DNA of 64,000 bases from assembly GCA_964598485.1 (NCBI GenBank), contig CAZRCD010000006.1, positions 1 to 64,000 of the forward strand, written 5' to 3'. Each line of letters begins with the position of its first letter. Position 1 is the first letter of the stretch. The translations under genes and the position numbers were made by a program. The stretch comes from SOJA01 sp964598485. GTDB lineage: Archaea; Thermoproteota; Bathyarchaeia; Bathyarchaeales; Bathycorpusculaceae. The notes under the pieces are model-generated. The model was not told the origin of the DNA and ran no database searches. It worked only from the letters and a program-made list of their open reading frames with translations. Below are positions 32,081-40,618 of this stretch, piece after piece.

Positions 32081-33772
32081 ACGGAGCTTCTAATAAAAAA
32101 CGGTTTCGTCTACGACCCTATCAACGGCGTTAACGGCGAAAAAATGGACATTGCAATCAGAGATGGAAAAATTGTTGAAAAAGTGAATGAACTTAGAGCA
32201 GAGAAAGTTGATGCTTCTGGAATGATTGTCATGCCAGGTGGCGTGGACATTCACTGTCACATTGCTGGTTCTGAAGTGAACACTGGTAGGCTTCTAAGGC
32301 CTGAGGATCACTTTCGTGATTTTGAGCGGAAAACTCCTAAAACAAGGTCTGGCGTTGGATATTCAGTTCCTTCCACGTTCACGACGGGTTATCGTTACGC
32401 TAGAATGGGCTACACTACAATAATGAATCCTTCCATGCCTCCATTGGAGGCCAAACACACCCATGAAGAGTTGAATGACACTCCAATGGTTGATAAAGGA
32501 ACTTACCCGCTTCTAGGCGACTGGTGGTTTGTACTCGAATACCTAAAAAAAGGTGAAATCGAGGAATGCGCAAGATACGTGGCTTGGATGATAACTTCAA
32601 CCAAGGGTTACGCCATAAAAATCGTCAATCCAGGAGGCCTGGAAGCTTGGGGTTCTGGACGGAATCTGAGCAGTATAGACGATCAAGTTCCGTATTTCGA
32701 CATAACTCCACGTGAAATCCTTCGCGGATTACTTAAAGTCAACAAGCTTCTAAACTTGCCCCACACAATTCACGTGCACACAAACAACCTTGGAAAACCC
32801 GGAAACTACCTTACAGCTTTGGACACAATGAAATGCGTTGAGGATCTAGCCTCAGAGGATAAGCCAGCCATCCACATAACCCATTGCCAGTTCTCCGCCT
32901 TTAAAGGTTCAGACTGGAGAACTCTGAAGTCTGGAGCAGAGGAAATCGCAAAATACATCAACAACCATTCTCACGTAACTTTGGACATGGGTCAAGTAAT
33001 ATTCACGGACACAACAACCATGACCGCTGACGGCCCATTCCAGTACACGCTTCATGAACTGAGCGGAAACAAGTGGGTAAACCATGATGTGGAAACTGAA
33101 ACATGTTCGGGAATTGTGCCTTTCCGTTACAGGCGCAAAAGCTACGTCCACGCAATCCAATGGTCCATAGGCTTAGAACTAGCCTTGCTGATTAAGGATC
33201 CGTGGAAAATCTTCATGACAACAGATCATCCAAACGCGGGCCCATTCACTTCTTATCCAAGAATTATCGGTTGGCTTATGAGTAGAAAAGCCAGAGAAGC
33301 AGCTTTAAATAGGATTAATCCACGAGCGAGAAATAGAAGTCTCCTTCCGTCAATTGACCGTGAATTAGGCTTTTATGCAATTGCAATAATGACAAGAGCG
33401 GGGCAAGCAAAAGCTTTGGGACTTAAAAACAAAGGTCATTTAGGCGTAGGTGCAGACGCGGACGTAGCCATTTACAAGATGAATCCAGAAACAATAGACC
33501 CTTCCAGAAAGTACAAGACTGTAAGAAAGGCGTTCAAACAAGCTGCCTACACCATTAAAGGTGGAGAAATAGTTGTCAAGAACGGAGAAATAATGCAGCA
33601 TGTTAAAGGAGCAACTATGTGGCTTGACGTGCAAGTTTCCAACCCCGTAGAAATAACCGATGAAATGAAAAGAAGATTCAGGGAATACTGGACAGTTGAA
33701 TACGAAAATTACCCAGTAACCGAAAATTATCTTGAAGTGTCTCACCCAATAACCGTAAAAGCGAATGTTTAA
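32081..33772 (+). CDS. fwdA: Formylmethanofuran dehydrogenase subunit A (amidohydrolase-like)
   Basis: About 563 residues. The dinuclear-metal amidohydrolase motifs are HCHIAGSE (about residue 57), the carboxylated-Lys region STKGYAIKIVNPGG, HVHTNNLG, HITHCQFS and MTTDHPNAG. It interconverts formate and formylmethanofuran. The family N-terminus (ELLIKNGFVYDPINGVNGEK) is encoded directly after the fwdB stop and in the same frame, yet the first ATG is at 32144. There is no ATG, GTG or TTG in 32081-32143. Either a rare start (ACG 32081 or ATA) is used, or the start was lost; starting at 32144 would cut the first strands. Confidence 0.88.
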   Translation, partial: TELLIKNGFVYDPINGVNGEKMDIAIRDGKIVEKVNELRAEKVDASGMIVMPGGVDIHCHIAGSEVNTGRLLRPEDHFRDFERKTPKTRSGVGYSVPSTFTTGYRYARMGYTTIMNPSMPPLEAKHTHEELNDTPMVDKGTYPLLGDWWFVLEYLKKGEIEECARYVAWMITSTKGYAIKIVNPGGLEAWGSGRNLSSIDDQVPYFDITPREILRGLLKVNKLLNLPHTIHVHTNNLGKPGNYLTALDTMKCVEDLASEDKPAIHITHCQFSAFKGSDWRTLKSGAEEIAKYINNHSHVTLDMGQVIFTDTTTMTADGPFQYTLHELSGNKWVNHDVETETCSGIVPFRYRRKSYVHAIQWSIGLELALLIKDPWKIFMTTDHPNAGPFTSYPRIIGWLMSRKAREAALNRINPRARNRSLLPSIDRELGFYAIAIMTRAGQAKALGLKNKGHLGVGADADVAIYKMNPETIDPSRKYKTVRKAFKQAAYTIKGGEIVVKNGEIMQHVKGATMWLDVQVSNPVEITDEMKRRFREYWTVEYENYPVTENYLEVSHPITVKANV

Positions 33773-34586
33773 AATGATGAACCTTTATCCCCTAAGAAAA
33801 TTTACGTTTCCAGTAATAGCTGAGTGTGTAAGCCCAGATGTTTTCCAAGACAAAAACCAGAAAGAAATAGAAGATCTGGAAATTTTGGAAGGAAACAAAC
33901 AGAAGAGACTTGGAGAACTCTTCAAGGTTGAGGAAACCAGAAAAGAACAAGAAACAATCATAACAGTCTATGGAGACGTAAGCAAGGTTAGAAGAATAGG
34001 AGCATACATGACAGACGGAGAGATAATAATTCAAGGAGATGCAGGCATGCACCTTGGCGAGGAAATGAAAGGCGGAAAAATAACCGTGCACGGAAACGTT
34101 GCAGGATGGGCTGGCTCAACGATGAAGGGCGGCACAATCGAAATCCACGGAAACACCAGCCACTATCTAGGTGCACCATACCGCGGAAGCAACAGAGGCA
34201 TGCGTGGAGGAAAAATAATCGTCTACGGAAACGTTGGAAACGAAGCAGGAACTTACATGAGGAAGGGCTTAATAAAAATTTACGGCAATGCAGGCCAATT
34301 TGCTGGTTTGAGAATGCGCAGTGGAACAATTTTCGTTCAAGGAGATTGTGAAGAAAGAGCAGGAGCATGCATGACTGGCGGAAAAATAGTTGTCGGAGGG
34401 TTCTTGGAGTCAGTTCTACCAACCTTTACAATTGAAAGCGTCAAAAAGAAAGTCAAAATTGAAGAAAAAATCGTTAAAGGTCCCTTTTACCTTTTTCTCG
34501 GAGACCTTACAGAAAATGGAAAAGGCAGACTGTATGTCTTAAAAGAGAAAAATCCCCAATTAACTAATTATGAAAAGTTTCTCTAA
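33765..34586 (+). CDS. fwdC: Formylmethanofuran dehydrogenase subunit C
   Basis: 273 residues, a right-handed beta-helix with repeats such as GGKITVHGNVAGWAGSTMKG and GGKIIVYGNVGNEAGTYMRK, homologous to the glutamate synthase C-terminal (GXGXG) domain. It is a structural chain linking FwdA and FwdB. The start overlaps the fwdA stop (ATGTTTAA); the ATG at 33774 is an alternative. Confidence 0.88.
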   Translation: MFKMMNLYPLRKFTFPVIAECVSPDVFQDKNQKEIEDLEILEGNKQKRLGELFKVEETRKEQETIITVYGDVSKVRRIGAYMTDGEIIIQGDAGMHLGEEMKGGKITVHGNVAGWAGSTMKGGTIEIHGNTSHYLGAPYRGSNRGMRGGKIIVYGNVGNEAGTYMRKGLIKIYGNAGQFAGLRMRSGTIFVQGDCEERAGACMTGGKIVVGGFLESVLPTFTIESVKKKVKIEEKIVKGPFYLFLGDLTENGKGRLYVLKEKNPQLTNYEKFL

Positions 34587-34589
34587 CGG

Positions 34590-35573
34590 GTGAGCTGGAG
34601 AGAAAACCTATTGAAAGATGGATTAAGCGTAAACAGTTTAGGGTGGAAGCTACTAGAAGAAATGATTGAAAGACCAGATTATTATGGGATTATTGTTGAA
34701 AAAACAAGTTCTGGAACAACCATTGTGGATGCTGGGATAAAGGCTAAAGGTGGATTTCAAGCTGGAAAAATCATAACGGAAATATGCATGGGCGGCTGTG
34801 GAAAAGCAGAAATAACCTACAGAAAATACGGAAAACTTGAACTTCCATCAATATTCGTTTACACAGACCATCCAGTAATCGCAACATTGGGTTCGCAGTA
34901 TGCAGGCTGGCAAATAAAAGAGGGAGACTATTTCGCAATAGGTTCTGGACCAGCAAGAGCTCTTGCACTAAAGCCTAAGGAAATCTACGATAAAATTGGA
35001 TACAGCGATGTTTCTGACAAAGCAGTCGTCGTTCTAGAAACAGATAAGCATCCCCCAACAAAACTGTTGGAACGCTTCAAAAAGGAATGTAACGTTTCCC
35101 CGGAAAACTTGGCAGTGATTTTGACTCCCACAGCCAGCATAGCTGGCGCAACACAAGTTTCAGGTAGAATAGTTGAAACTGGGATTCACAAACTTGACAA
35201 GCTTGGATTAAATCCAAAAGTAATATTGTATGCTTGGGGATGCACGCCAATCCCGCCCATCCATCCAAAGTTTATAGAAGCAATGGCGAGAACAAACGAT
35301 GCAATCCTCTTTGGAGGAGTAGCCTACTATGTTGTTGAATGTGAAGATGAAGAAGAACTGAAGCAAATAGTTAGTAAAGCTCCATCCAACGCCTCTGAAG
35401 CTTATGGAAAGCCCTTCATTGAAATCTTCAAGAAAGCAAACTACAACTTTTACAAAATCGACCCAAACCTCTTTGCACCAGCCGTTTTGATCGTTAACAA
35501 TGTAAAAACTGGTATGATCTTCAGGGCTGGAGAAATTAATGTTGAAGCATTAGAGAAATCTTTAGGTCCTTAA
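34590..35573 (+). CDS. mch: Methenyltetrahydromethanopterin cyclohydrolase
   Basis: 327 residues, GTG start three bases after the fwdC stop. 'ITEICMGGCGKAEI', 'IGSGPARAL' and 'ILYAWGCTPIPPIHPKFIEA' are characteristic. It interconverts methenyl- and formyl-tetrahydromethanopterin, the third step of the archaeal C1 branch, working with the Fwd enzyme encoded upstream. The transferase between them (ftr) is not in the window. Its 3' end overlaps the convergent gene at 35562 by 12 bases. Confidence 0.93.
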   Translation: MSWRENLLKDGLSVNSLGWKLLEEMIERPDYYGIIVEKTSSGTTIVDAGIKAKGGFQAGKIITEICMGGCGKAEITYRKYGKLELPSIFVYTDHPVIATLGSQYAGWQIKEGDYFAIGSGPARALALKPKEIYDKIGYSDVSDKAVVVLETDKHPPTKLLERFKKECNVSPENLAVILTPTASIAGATQVSGRIVETGIHKLDKLGLNPKVILYAWGCTPIPPIHPKFIEAMARTNDAILFGGVAYYVVECEDEEELKQIVSKAPSNASEAYGKPFIEIFKKANYNFYKIDPNLFAPAVLIVNNVKTGMIFRAGEINVEALEKSLGP

Positions 35574-36179
35574 TTTCGATTCGCTTGCTTTAAGCTTTGG
35601 GATTACGTGTGGTTTTGTGAAAAATCTACCTATAAAGTCACCGAAACCGTGATTTCCAATTAAAGCAGCCATCAGAAAGCTTATTATGGCAACTTCACCG
35701 ATGGCTTTGGGCAATATATAAACGAGGAATGTGAATGCGCCTCCACTTCCCAGGAAAAACGGCATTAAATAGGCAAAATAAGCATAAGTAAAGAGGCATT
35801 CTGGAATATAAGCCAAAAGAGTTGCTGGAACCGCAAAAAGGGATGAATGCTGTCTCCTTCCTAAACCCAAACCTTTCGAGATAATTCCAGCAGTCAACCC
35901 CGTCAATCCTTTTCCCAGCGGCAAACCAAACAAGCCCAGCCATGAACCCATACCCATGGGACCAAACATTATTCCAGGCATTATTCCCACGAAAAGTCCT
36001 GAAATGAAGCCAGTTAAGGGGCCGCCGTAAAATCCTGTAATGCAAGCGGCTACAAGAGAGAAGTCAAGGGCTATTCCGTAACCAAGATTTCCAGTATAAT
36101 AGGAGATTGCAAACAGCACGTTCCCAAGAACACCCATCATTACCGTGAATGAAACTGTTTTTGCGTCCATTGTTTTCAT
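35562..36179 (-). CDS. Membrane protein resembling an ECF transporter S component
   Basis: 205 residues with about five to six membrane segments rich in Gly and Phe (ACITGFYGGPLTGFISGLFV; 'GPMGMGSWLGLFGLPLGKGL'). The style resembles vitamin-binding S components of ECF transporters, but no Ala-x3-Ala A-T coupling motif is clear. No T or A component is nearby. It is convergent with mch and divergent from the coiled-coil gene. Substrate unknown. Confidence 0.55.
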   Translation of the reverse strand: MKTMDAKTVSFTVMMGVLGNVLFAISYYTGNLGYGIALDFSLVAACITGFYGGPLTGFISGLFVGIMPGIMFGPMGMGSWLGLFGLPLGKGLTGLTAGIISKGLGLGRRQHSSLFAVPATLLAYIPECLFTYAYFAYLMPFFLGSGGAFTFLVYILPKAIGEVAIISFLMAALIGNHGFGDFIGRFFTKPHVIPKLKASESKLRT

Positions 36180-36267
36180 CTCGATCTGCAGTATGAAAGG
36201 TCTTATGGGTTATTATTTAAGAGTAACTACTCAAAAAAGAGTATAGTTATTGCAAGAAAAACCTGAA

Positions 36268-36280
36268 AAATAAATATATC
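36268..36280 (+). promoter_or_regulatory. TATA-box candidate for the coiled-coil/phosphatase genes
   Basis: AAATAAATATATC lies about 30-40 bases before the TTG at 36310, the expected spacing for an archaeal promoter with a very short leader. No experimental support. Confidence 0.35.
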
Positions 36281-36309
36281 TTACGTGTATTTCTTTACTG
36301 GGGACCTCC

Positions 36310-37554
36310 TTGTCGGAACCTCTAAAATTCTCTTCAAAGGAAGTTAAAGGGTGGCTTGAAAGAGAAACTGGTTCGATTTTTATTCCAGTTCATGAAAAAG
36401 CTCAAAAACTAATCGATGAAATGAAAAAGGTCCTTGATAATGTCACAGATGTTTGTAAAGTGTTGTTAGAGAATAGCAGAGAAGAGATTGAGAAAAGGAG
36501 CAGGAAGACCTATGGCAAAGCCAGAGCATTAAACAAGCTGGCACGTCTATTCCTTAAAAGAATACAGCAGATTGAAGTTCGAGACAAAGTCTCCTACGAC
36601 AGCTTCCACGATTTCATCCAAGAAACTCAAAAAGCGTTTACAGTGACAGAAGTTGACATTAGAAACTGGTTTCCGAGAATATCACCTTTCTTCATCATGG
36701 ACAGAAGAAAATTTCTAGGAGTTTTCGAAAAAGCAAAAGAATCCTTGAAGGAGCTTCAAAGTTTTCTAACAAAAGAGTATGTTAAAACTAAAACCTTAGA
36801 AGAAACATTCCAAATTATCGACAATCTTTTGGCTCTTCAAGGACAACTAGCAGATTTAGAAGTCCATAGAAACAAAAACGAAACCGAAAAGGCTTCAATT
36901 CAAAAGGAAATAGCTGAAACACAACAAAAAATAGCGAATTTAAAAAATAGAGAGAGCTTGACTCAACTGAATCAAATAAGTATAGAAATAGAAAAGCTGC
37001 GGAAGGAAGTAAAACATAATCTGCGACATCTACGAAAACCATTCATAAAATTTCAATCACAAGTCTTCCGTAAAGGCGGTTTAACACCAGAACAGTTAGA
37101 GAAACTTAATCACTACATTGAAGATCCTTTCGATGCTTTTGCAGCTGAAGAAGCAGGATACCCAATTTTAGAGCAAATTCTCAAAAAACTTGCTAGCTCC
37201 ATGTCTGAGGGAAAACTGAAACTGAAGCGTGACAGAAAACGAAAAGCACAACAAGACATAAACAAAATTTTTAACAAGAACTCTTTAGATGGTCTTCATC
37301 AAAAATGCCGTGAGACAATAATTCGAAAAAAGCAAATTTCAACCTCAACCGAAACAGCAAAAATAAAAGAAAACCTCTCGAAGCTTCAAGAAGAGCTTAA
37401 GAAATCGAAAAAAGGAAAGAAGCGGCTCGAATTGGAAGAAAATACCACGGAACGAAAATCACAGGAAACACTGGACAGAATTCAGAGTTGGAAAAAGGAA
37501 ATAGAGGAAAACGTTTTCGATTTTATGAGCAAAAGAATCCTTATCGAAGTTTAA
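36310..37554 (+). CDS. Coiled-coil protein partnered with a PPP phosphatase
   Basis: 414 residues (TTG start), dominated by long charged helices, with heptad-like stretches at about 170-240 and 340-400. There is no membrane segment or metal motif. The middle part (FVKFQSQVFRKGG-like, about 240-290) may be a small globular region. The phosphatase gene starts 10 bases downstream, suggesting a scaffold or substrate for it. Confidence 0.65.
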   Translation: MSEPLKFSSKEVKGWLERETGSIFIPVHEKAQKLIDEMKKVLDNVTDVCKVLLENSREEIEKRSRKTYGKARALNKLARLFLKRIQQIEVRDKVSYDSFHDFIQETQKAFTVTEVDIRNWFPRISPFFIMDRRKFLGVFEKAKESLKELQSFLTKEYVKTKTLEETFQIIDNLLALQGQLADLEVHRNKNETEKASIQKEIAETQQKIANLKNRESLTQLNQISIEIEKLRKEVKHNLRHLRKPFIKFQSQVFRKGGLTPEQLEKLNHYIEDPFDAFAAEEAGYPILEQILKKLASSMSEGKLKLKRDRKRKAQQDINKIFNKNSLDGLHQKCRETIIRKKQISTSTETAKIKENLSKLQEELKKSKKGKKRLELEENTTERKSQETLDRIQSWKKEIEENVFDFMSKRILIEV

Positions 37555-37564
37555 GGTGCAATAG

Positions 37565-38494
37565 TTGCAGACAGACCTCTCGCAAATCATCAAAGAAGCC
37601 TTAGAAGTTCAATGCGAAGATTTCACTCGATTGGTTGAAGAAACTGTGCAATTACTTGCCAAAGAAAATGGGCAAGTTGGAAGCTTCAACATTGTAGGTA
37701 GACTTGCTGAAATCAGACCTTTTGGCCAAGCGGTAGTAATCAGCGATTTACATGGAGACTTGGAAAGTCTAATTCGAATCCTTAAGGATACAAGTTTCCT
37801 GCAGAAAATGAACCAGAACAACAAGGCAATTCTGATCTTTCTTGGCGATTATGGTGACCGGGGCGTTTACTCGGCTGAAGTCTATTACGTTGTCTTGAAG
37901 CTGAAGCTTCTATTTCCAGAGCAAGTGATTTTGATGCGTGGGAACCATGAGGGACCAGAAGACCTTCTAGCTTCTCCACACGATTTACCGCTGCAGTTTC
38001 AAGCAAGATTCGGAGAAAAATGGAGGGACGCCTACTCAAAAATCCGAGAACTATTCAAACATCTCTATAACGCAGTGGTTGTAGAAGAGCGTTACCTAAT
38101 GATTCATGGAGGCTTACCACCACAAGCAAAAACATTAGAAGACTTGGCCTACGCTCACATCAAACATCCAAAGCAAAGACTGCTTGAAAACATGCTTTGG
38201 AGCGACCCAACCGAAATGATTAAGGGAGTATGTGAATCCCCAAGGGGTGCTGGAAAACTCTTCGGCGAAAACATAACAAATCAAGTGTTAAGGAGATTCA
38301 ATGTTAAAATTTTGATAAGGGGACACGAGCCCTGCAGAGACGGCTTCAAAATCAACCACAGAGGCAAAATCTTAACTTTATTTTCACGGAAAGGACCGCC
38401 GTACTCCAATGTTCACGGTGCCTATTTGAATGTTGAACTTTCCCAAAAATTCGGAAACGCAGAGAAGCTAAAACCTTTCATTCACACGTTTTAG
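37565..38494 (+). CDS. PPP-family serine/threonine protein phosphatase
   Basis: 309 residues (TTG start). All PPP motifs are seen: SDLHGD (GDxHG), GDYGDRG (GDxxDRG), RGNHE, HGG and RGHEP. The family uses two metal ions to remove phosphate from Ser/Thr. The sequence is full length with an extra N-terminal helix (about 1-45), perhaps for docking to the coiled-coil protein encoded just upstream. Confidence 0.88.
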   Translation: MQTDLSQIIKEALEVQCEDFTRLVEETVQLLAKENGQVGSFNIVGRLAEIRPFGQAVVISDLHGDLESLIRILKDTSFLQKMNQNNKAILIFLGDYGDRGVYSAEVYYVVLKLKLLFPEQVILMRGNHEGPEDLLASPHDLPLQFQARFGEKWRDAYSKIRELFKHLYNAVVVEERYLMIHGGLPPQAKTLEDLAYAHIKHPKQRLLENMLWSDPTEMIKGVCESPRGAGKLFGENITNQVLRRFNVKILIRGHEPCRDGFKINHRGKILTLFSRKGPPYSNVHGAYLNVELSQKFGNAEKLKPFIHTF

Positions 38495-38566
38495 GATGGC
38501 TTCACCCAGAAACTTTAAGAACATAATCCTCAGCATTTTTCACACACAAAGACGGAAGGTTTGTTT

Positions 38567-39445
38567 TTGAAAATTGGGATCTTAACACGGAATGGAGACT
38601 CTTGGAGTTCAACTCAGCTTCGAGAAGCACTGGCTAAACGTAATATTTCACATGTTTGCTTTGGATTCCCACAGCTGATCGCTCGTGTCGGCTACAAACC
38701 ATACTTGAATGTTGGCAAGGTCAGAATTGTGGAAGAGCTGGATGCCTTAATAATTCGCCCTATTGGTCGCGGCTCTTTGGAAGAAATAGTCTGTAGAATG
38801 GACATCCTACATCGCCTTGAACGTTTAGGCTTATACGTTATAAACCCACCTGAAGCCATTGAGTACTGTGTTGACAAATATGCTATTTTAGCAATTTTGG
38901 AAGATAATGGCATACCTGTTCCACGTACTGCAGTAACGGAAAACGTTGGCGAAGCGTTAAAGGCTTTTCATGAATTAGGCGGAGACGTCATTGTTAAACC
39001 GATTTTCGGTTCAAGAGGAATAGGTTCAACAAGAGTTACGAATCCAGAAGTTGCCGCCACAATTTTCAAAGCCATAACATTCTATCACGGCGTAATCTAT
39101 CTTCAAGAGTTTGTACCTCACGGTTTTTCTGACATTCGCGCCTTTGTCGTAGGCAACCGTGTTGTTGCAGCAATGAAACGTGTTGCAGACACTTGGAAAA
39201 CAAATTACAGTCAAGGAGCCAAACCGGTTTCAATAAAACTTGACACGACACTTGAGGAGATGGCTCTGAAATCCGCAAGTCTTGTTGAATGCAAAATTGC
39301 TGGTGTGGACATTTTAGAAGGTTCCAGAGGGCCTCTTTTTGTTGAGGTTAACAGTCAACCGGGATGGAGAGGCTTGCAGTCAGTTACAAGTTTTAATGTT
39401 GCCGACGAAATTGTGGATTTCATTCTGTCAGAATTGGAAAAGTAA
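38567..39445 (+). CDS. RimK-like ATP-grasp ligase, MptN-type
   Basis: 292 residues from the TTG at 38567 (GGAAGG ribosome-binding site). The ATP-grasp fold is visible: DKYAILAILEDNGIPVPRTA, the Lys/Gly loop VIVKPIFGSRGIGSTRV, and the Mg-binding GPLFVEVNSQPGWRGLQ. RimK-like enzymes add glutamate to small molecules; MptN adds Glu to tetrahydromethanopterin to give tetrahydrosarcinapterin, which fits the fwd/mch genes nearby. F420:glutamate ligase (CofF) and lysine-biosynthesis LysX-like roles are alternatives. Confidence 0.75.
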   Translation: MKIGILTRNGDSWSSTQLREALAKRNISHVCFGFPQLIARVGYKPYLNVGKVRIVEELDALIIRPIGRGSLEEIVCRMDILHRLERLGLYVINPPEAIEYCVDKYAILAILEDNGIPVPRTAVTENVGEALKAFHELGGDVIVKPIFGSRGIGSTRVTNPEVAATIFKAITFYHGVIYLQEFVPHGFSDIRAFVVGNRVVAAMKRVADTWKTNYSQGAKPVSIKLDTTLEEMALKSASLVECKIAGVDILEGSRGPLFVEVNSQPGWRGLQSVTSFNVADEIVDFILSELEK

Positions 39446-39483
39446 TTGTGAATGCTGACGATTTTTTGCTTTTTTTTAGAAAG

Positions 39484-40059
39484 CTAGTTGATTTTGAAAG
39501 TTAAATCCATGGAAGTAGCTAATTTATCAGCCAATTGCTTTTCTTTTGAGCTTATCCCGGTTCCTAAATCCTCGGCAAGCTTTGAGCCACAATATGCCGT
39601 AGCTAAAAAAGTCTTAGCCAACCTTACGCATTTCAAAACGGTTTCTAGTTTGCCCGAATGAAGATAAAGCGTAACATCATTTAAGACAAGAACTTCTGTG
39701 ACGTTTCGAATGAACTTGTTAAGTAGTGGTTCCATGTTTTTTCTGTTCAATTCTGCATAATGTAATACTTGTTTGGGTGAGGCTCCAGCTAGTCTAGGTG
39801 TGTAAACATTTTCTGGAGAAAAATATTTAACGCCACTAGTCATGTTCACGTATTCCGTTAATTTTCCGCCAATTTCACCGACTCTTTGAGGAGCCAAATC
39901 AATAACAGTTATTTCCTCAGGATTCACCAGCATCATTAATTCCCGGAGTAGTTGGGCTGCCAGCTTCGTTTTCCCAGAACCAGCCTCACCCAACAATAAC
40001 ACTTTCTTACCAAGAATTTCTTTGCCTTTCAATTGCGCTTTGTTTTTATTTTTCTCCAA
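39484..40059 (-). CDS. P-loop NTPase at the end of the thiamin operon
   Basis: 191 residues with Walker A GEAGSGKTKLA (about 24-34) and a Walker B-like strand VLVLNDVTLYL. No ABC signature and no GTPase NKxD motif. It overlaps thiW by 14 bases, so it belongs to the TPP-riboswitch operon. It might energise or regulate the membrane components encoded upstream, but nothing in the sequence proves that. Confidence 0.65.
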   Translation of the reverse strand: MEKNKNKAQLKGKEILGKKVLLLGEAGSGKTKLAAQLLRELMMLVNPEEITVIDLAPQRVGEIGGKLTEYVNMTSGVKYFSPENVYTPRLAGASPKQVLHYAELNRKNMEPLLNKFIRNVTEVLVLNDVTLYLHSGKLETVLKCVRLAKTFLATAYCGSKLAEDLGTGISSKEKQLADKLATSMDLTFKIN

Positions 40060-40618
40060 ACAAGGTCTCCCTGTTTATCCCAGCTCTATTCAATATTATA
40101 AGGATGGTGAATCCTATGATGCTTCCTGGAACACAGCTTAGAGCCCAGCCAGCTCCTAAAATTAAGAAAGCAAAAAATGGCCCTTCTTTCGCGATCAAAT
40201 CCAAAAGTGTTGGATCTATTATCCATGGAGCAAAAAGAAGTAGAGAAAGTGGAACACCTATTAACAGTGTTCCTATTGGCTCCGTAAAAGCTGCTGTCAA
40301 ACGTATTTTTTCGCTTACTTTTAGATGTTTAAGAAGCCAGTAGACTATGCCGACAATTATGCCGCCCGGTATTCCGCCGGGAAAGGCATATGGACTGCCT
40401 ATACCCAACATGTTTCTTATGGTTCCTATAAAAATGGCTGCAATGGTTGCCCAGAATGGACCTACAAGCACCCCTAGAATTGCGTTAATCATGTGCTGTG
40501 TTGGATAAGCTTTTGTGCCTAGAAACCAAAACCAAAAGAAAGGTGCTATAGCCACTCCTAGGGCGGAGAAAACAATGACTATAGCCAACTTTTTGACGTA
40601 AACAACTCTTGTTTTCAT
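40046..40618 (-). CDS. thiW: ThiW-family thiamin precursor transporter subunit
   Basis: 190 residues, about five membrane segments. 'PTQHMINAILGVLVGPFWAT' and 'GIGSPYAFPGGIPGGIIVGI' are distinctive for ThiW, the S component proposed to bind the thiazole moiety. Overlaps thiDN by four bases (ATGA). Under the TPP riboswitch at 43330. Confidence 0.88.
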   Translation of the reverse strand: MKTRVVYVKKLAIVIVFSALGVAIAPFFWFWFLGTKAYPTQHMINAILGVLVGPFWATIAAIFIGTIRNMLGIGSPYAFPGGIPGGIIVGIVYWLLKHLKVSEKIRLTAAFTEPIGTLLIGVPLSLLLFAPWIIDPTLLDLIAKEGPFFAFLILGAGWALSCVPGSIIGFTILIILNRAGINRETLFGEK

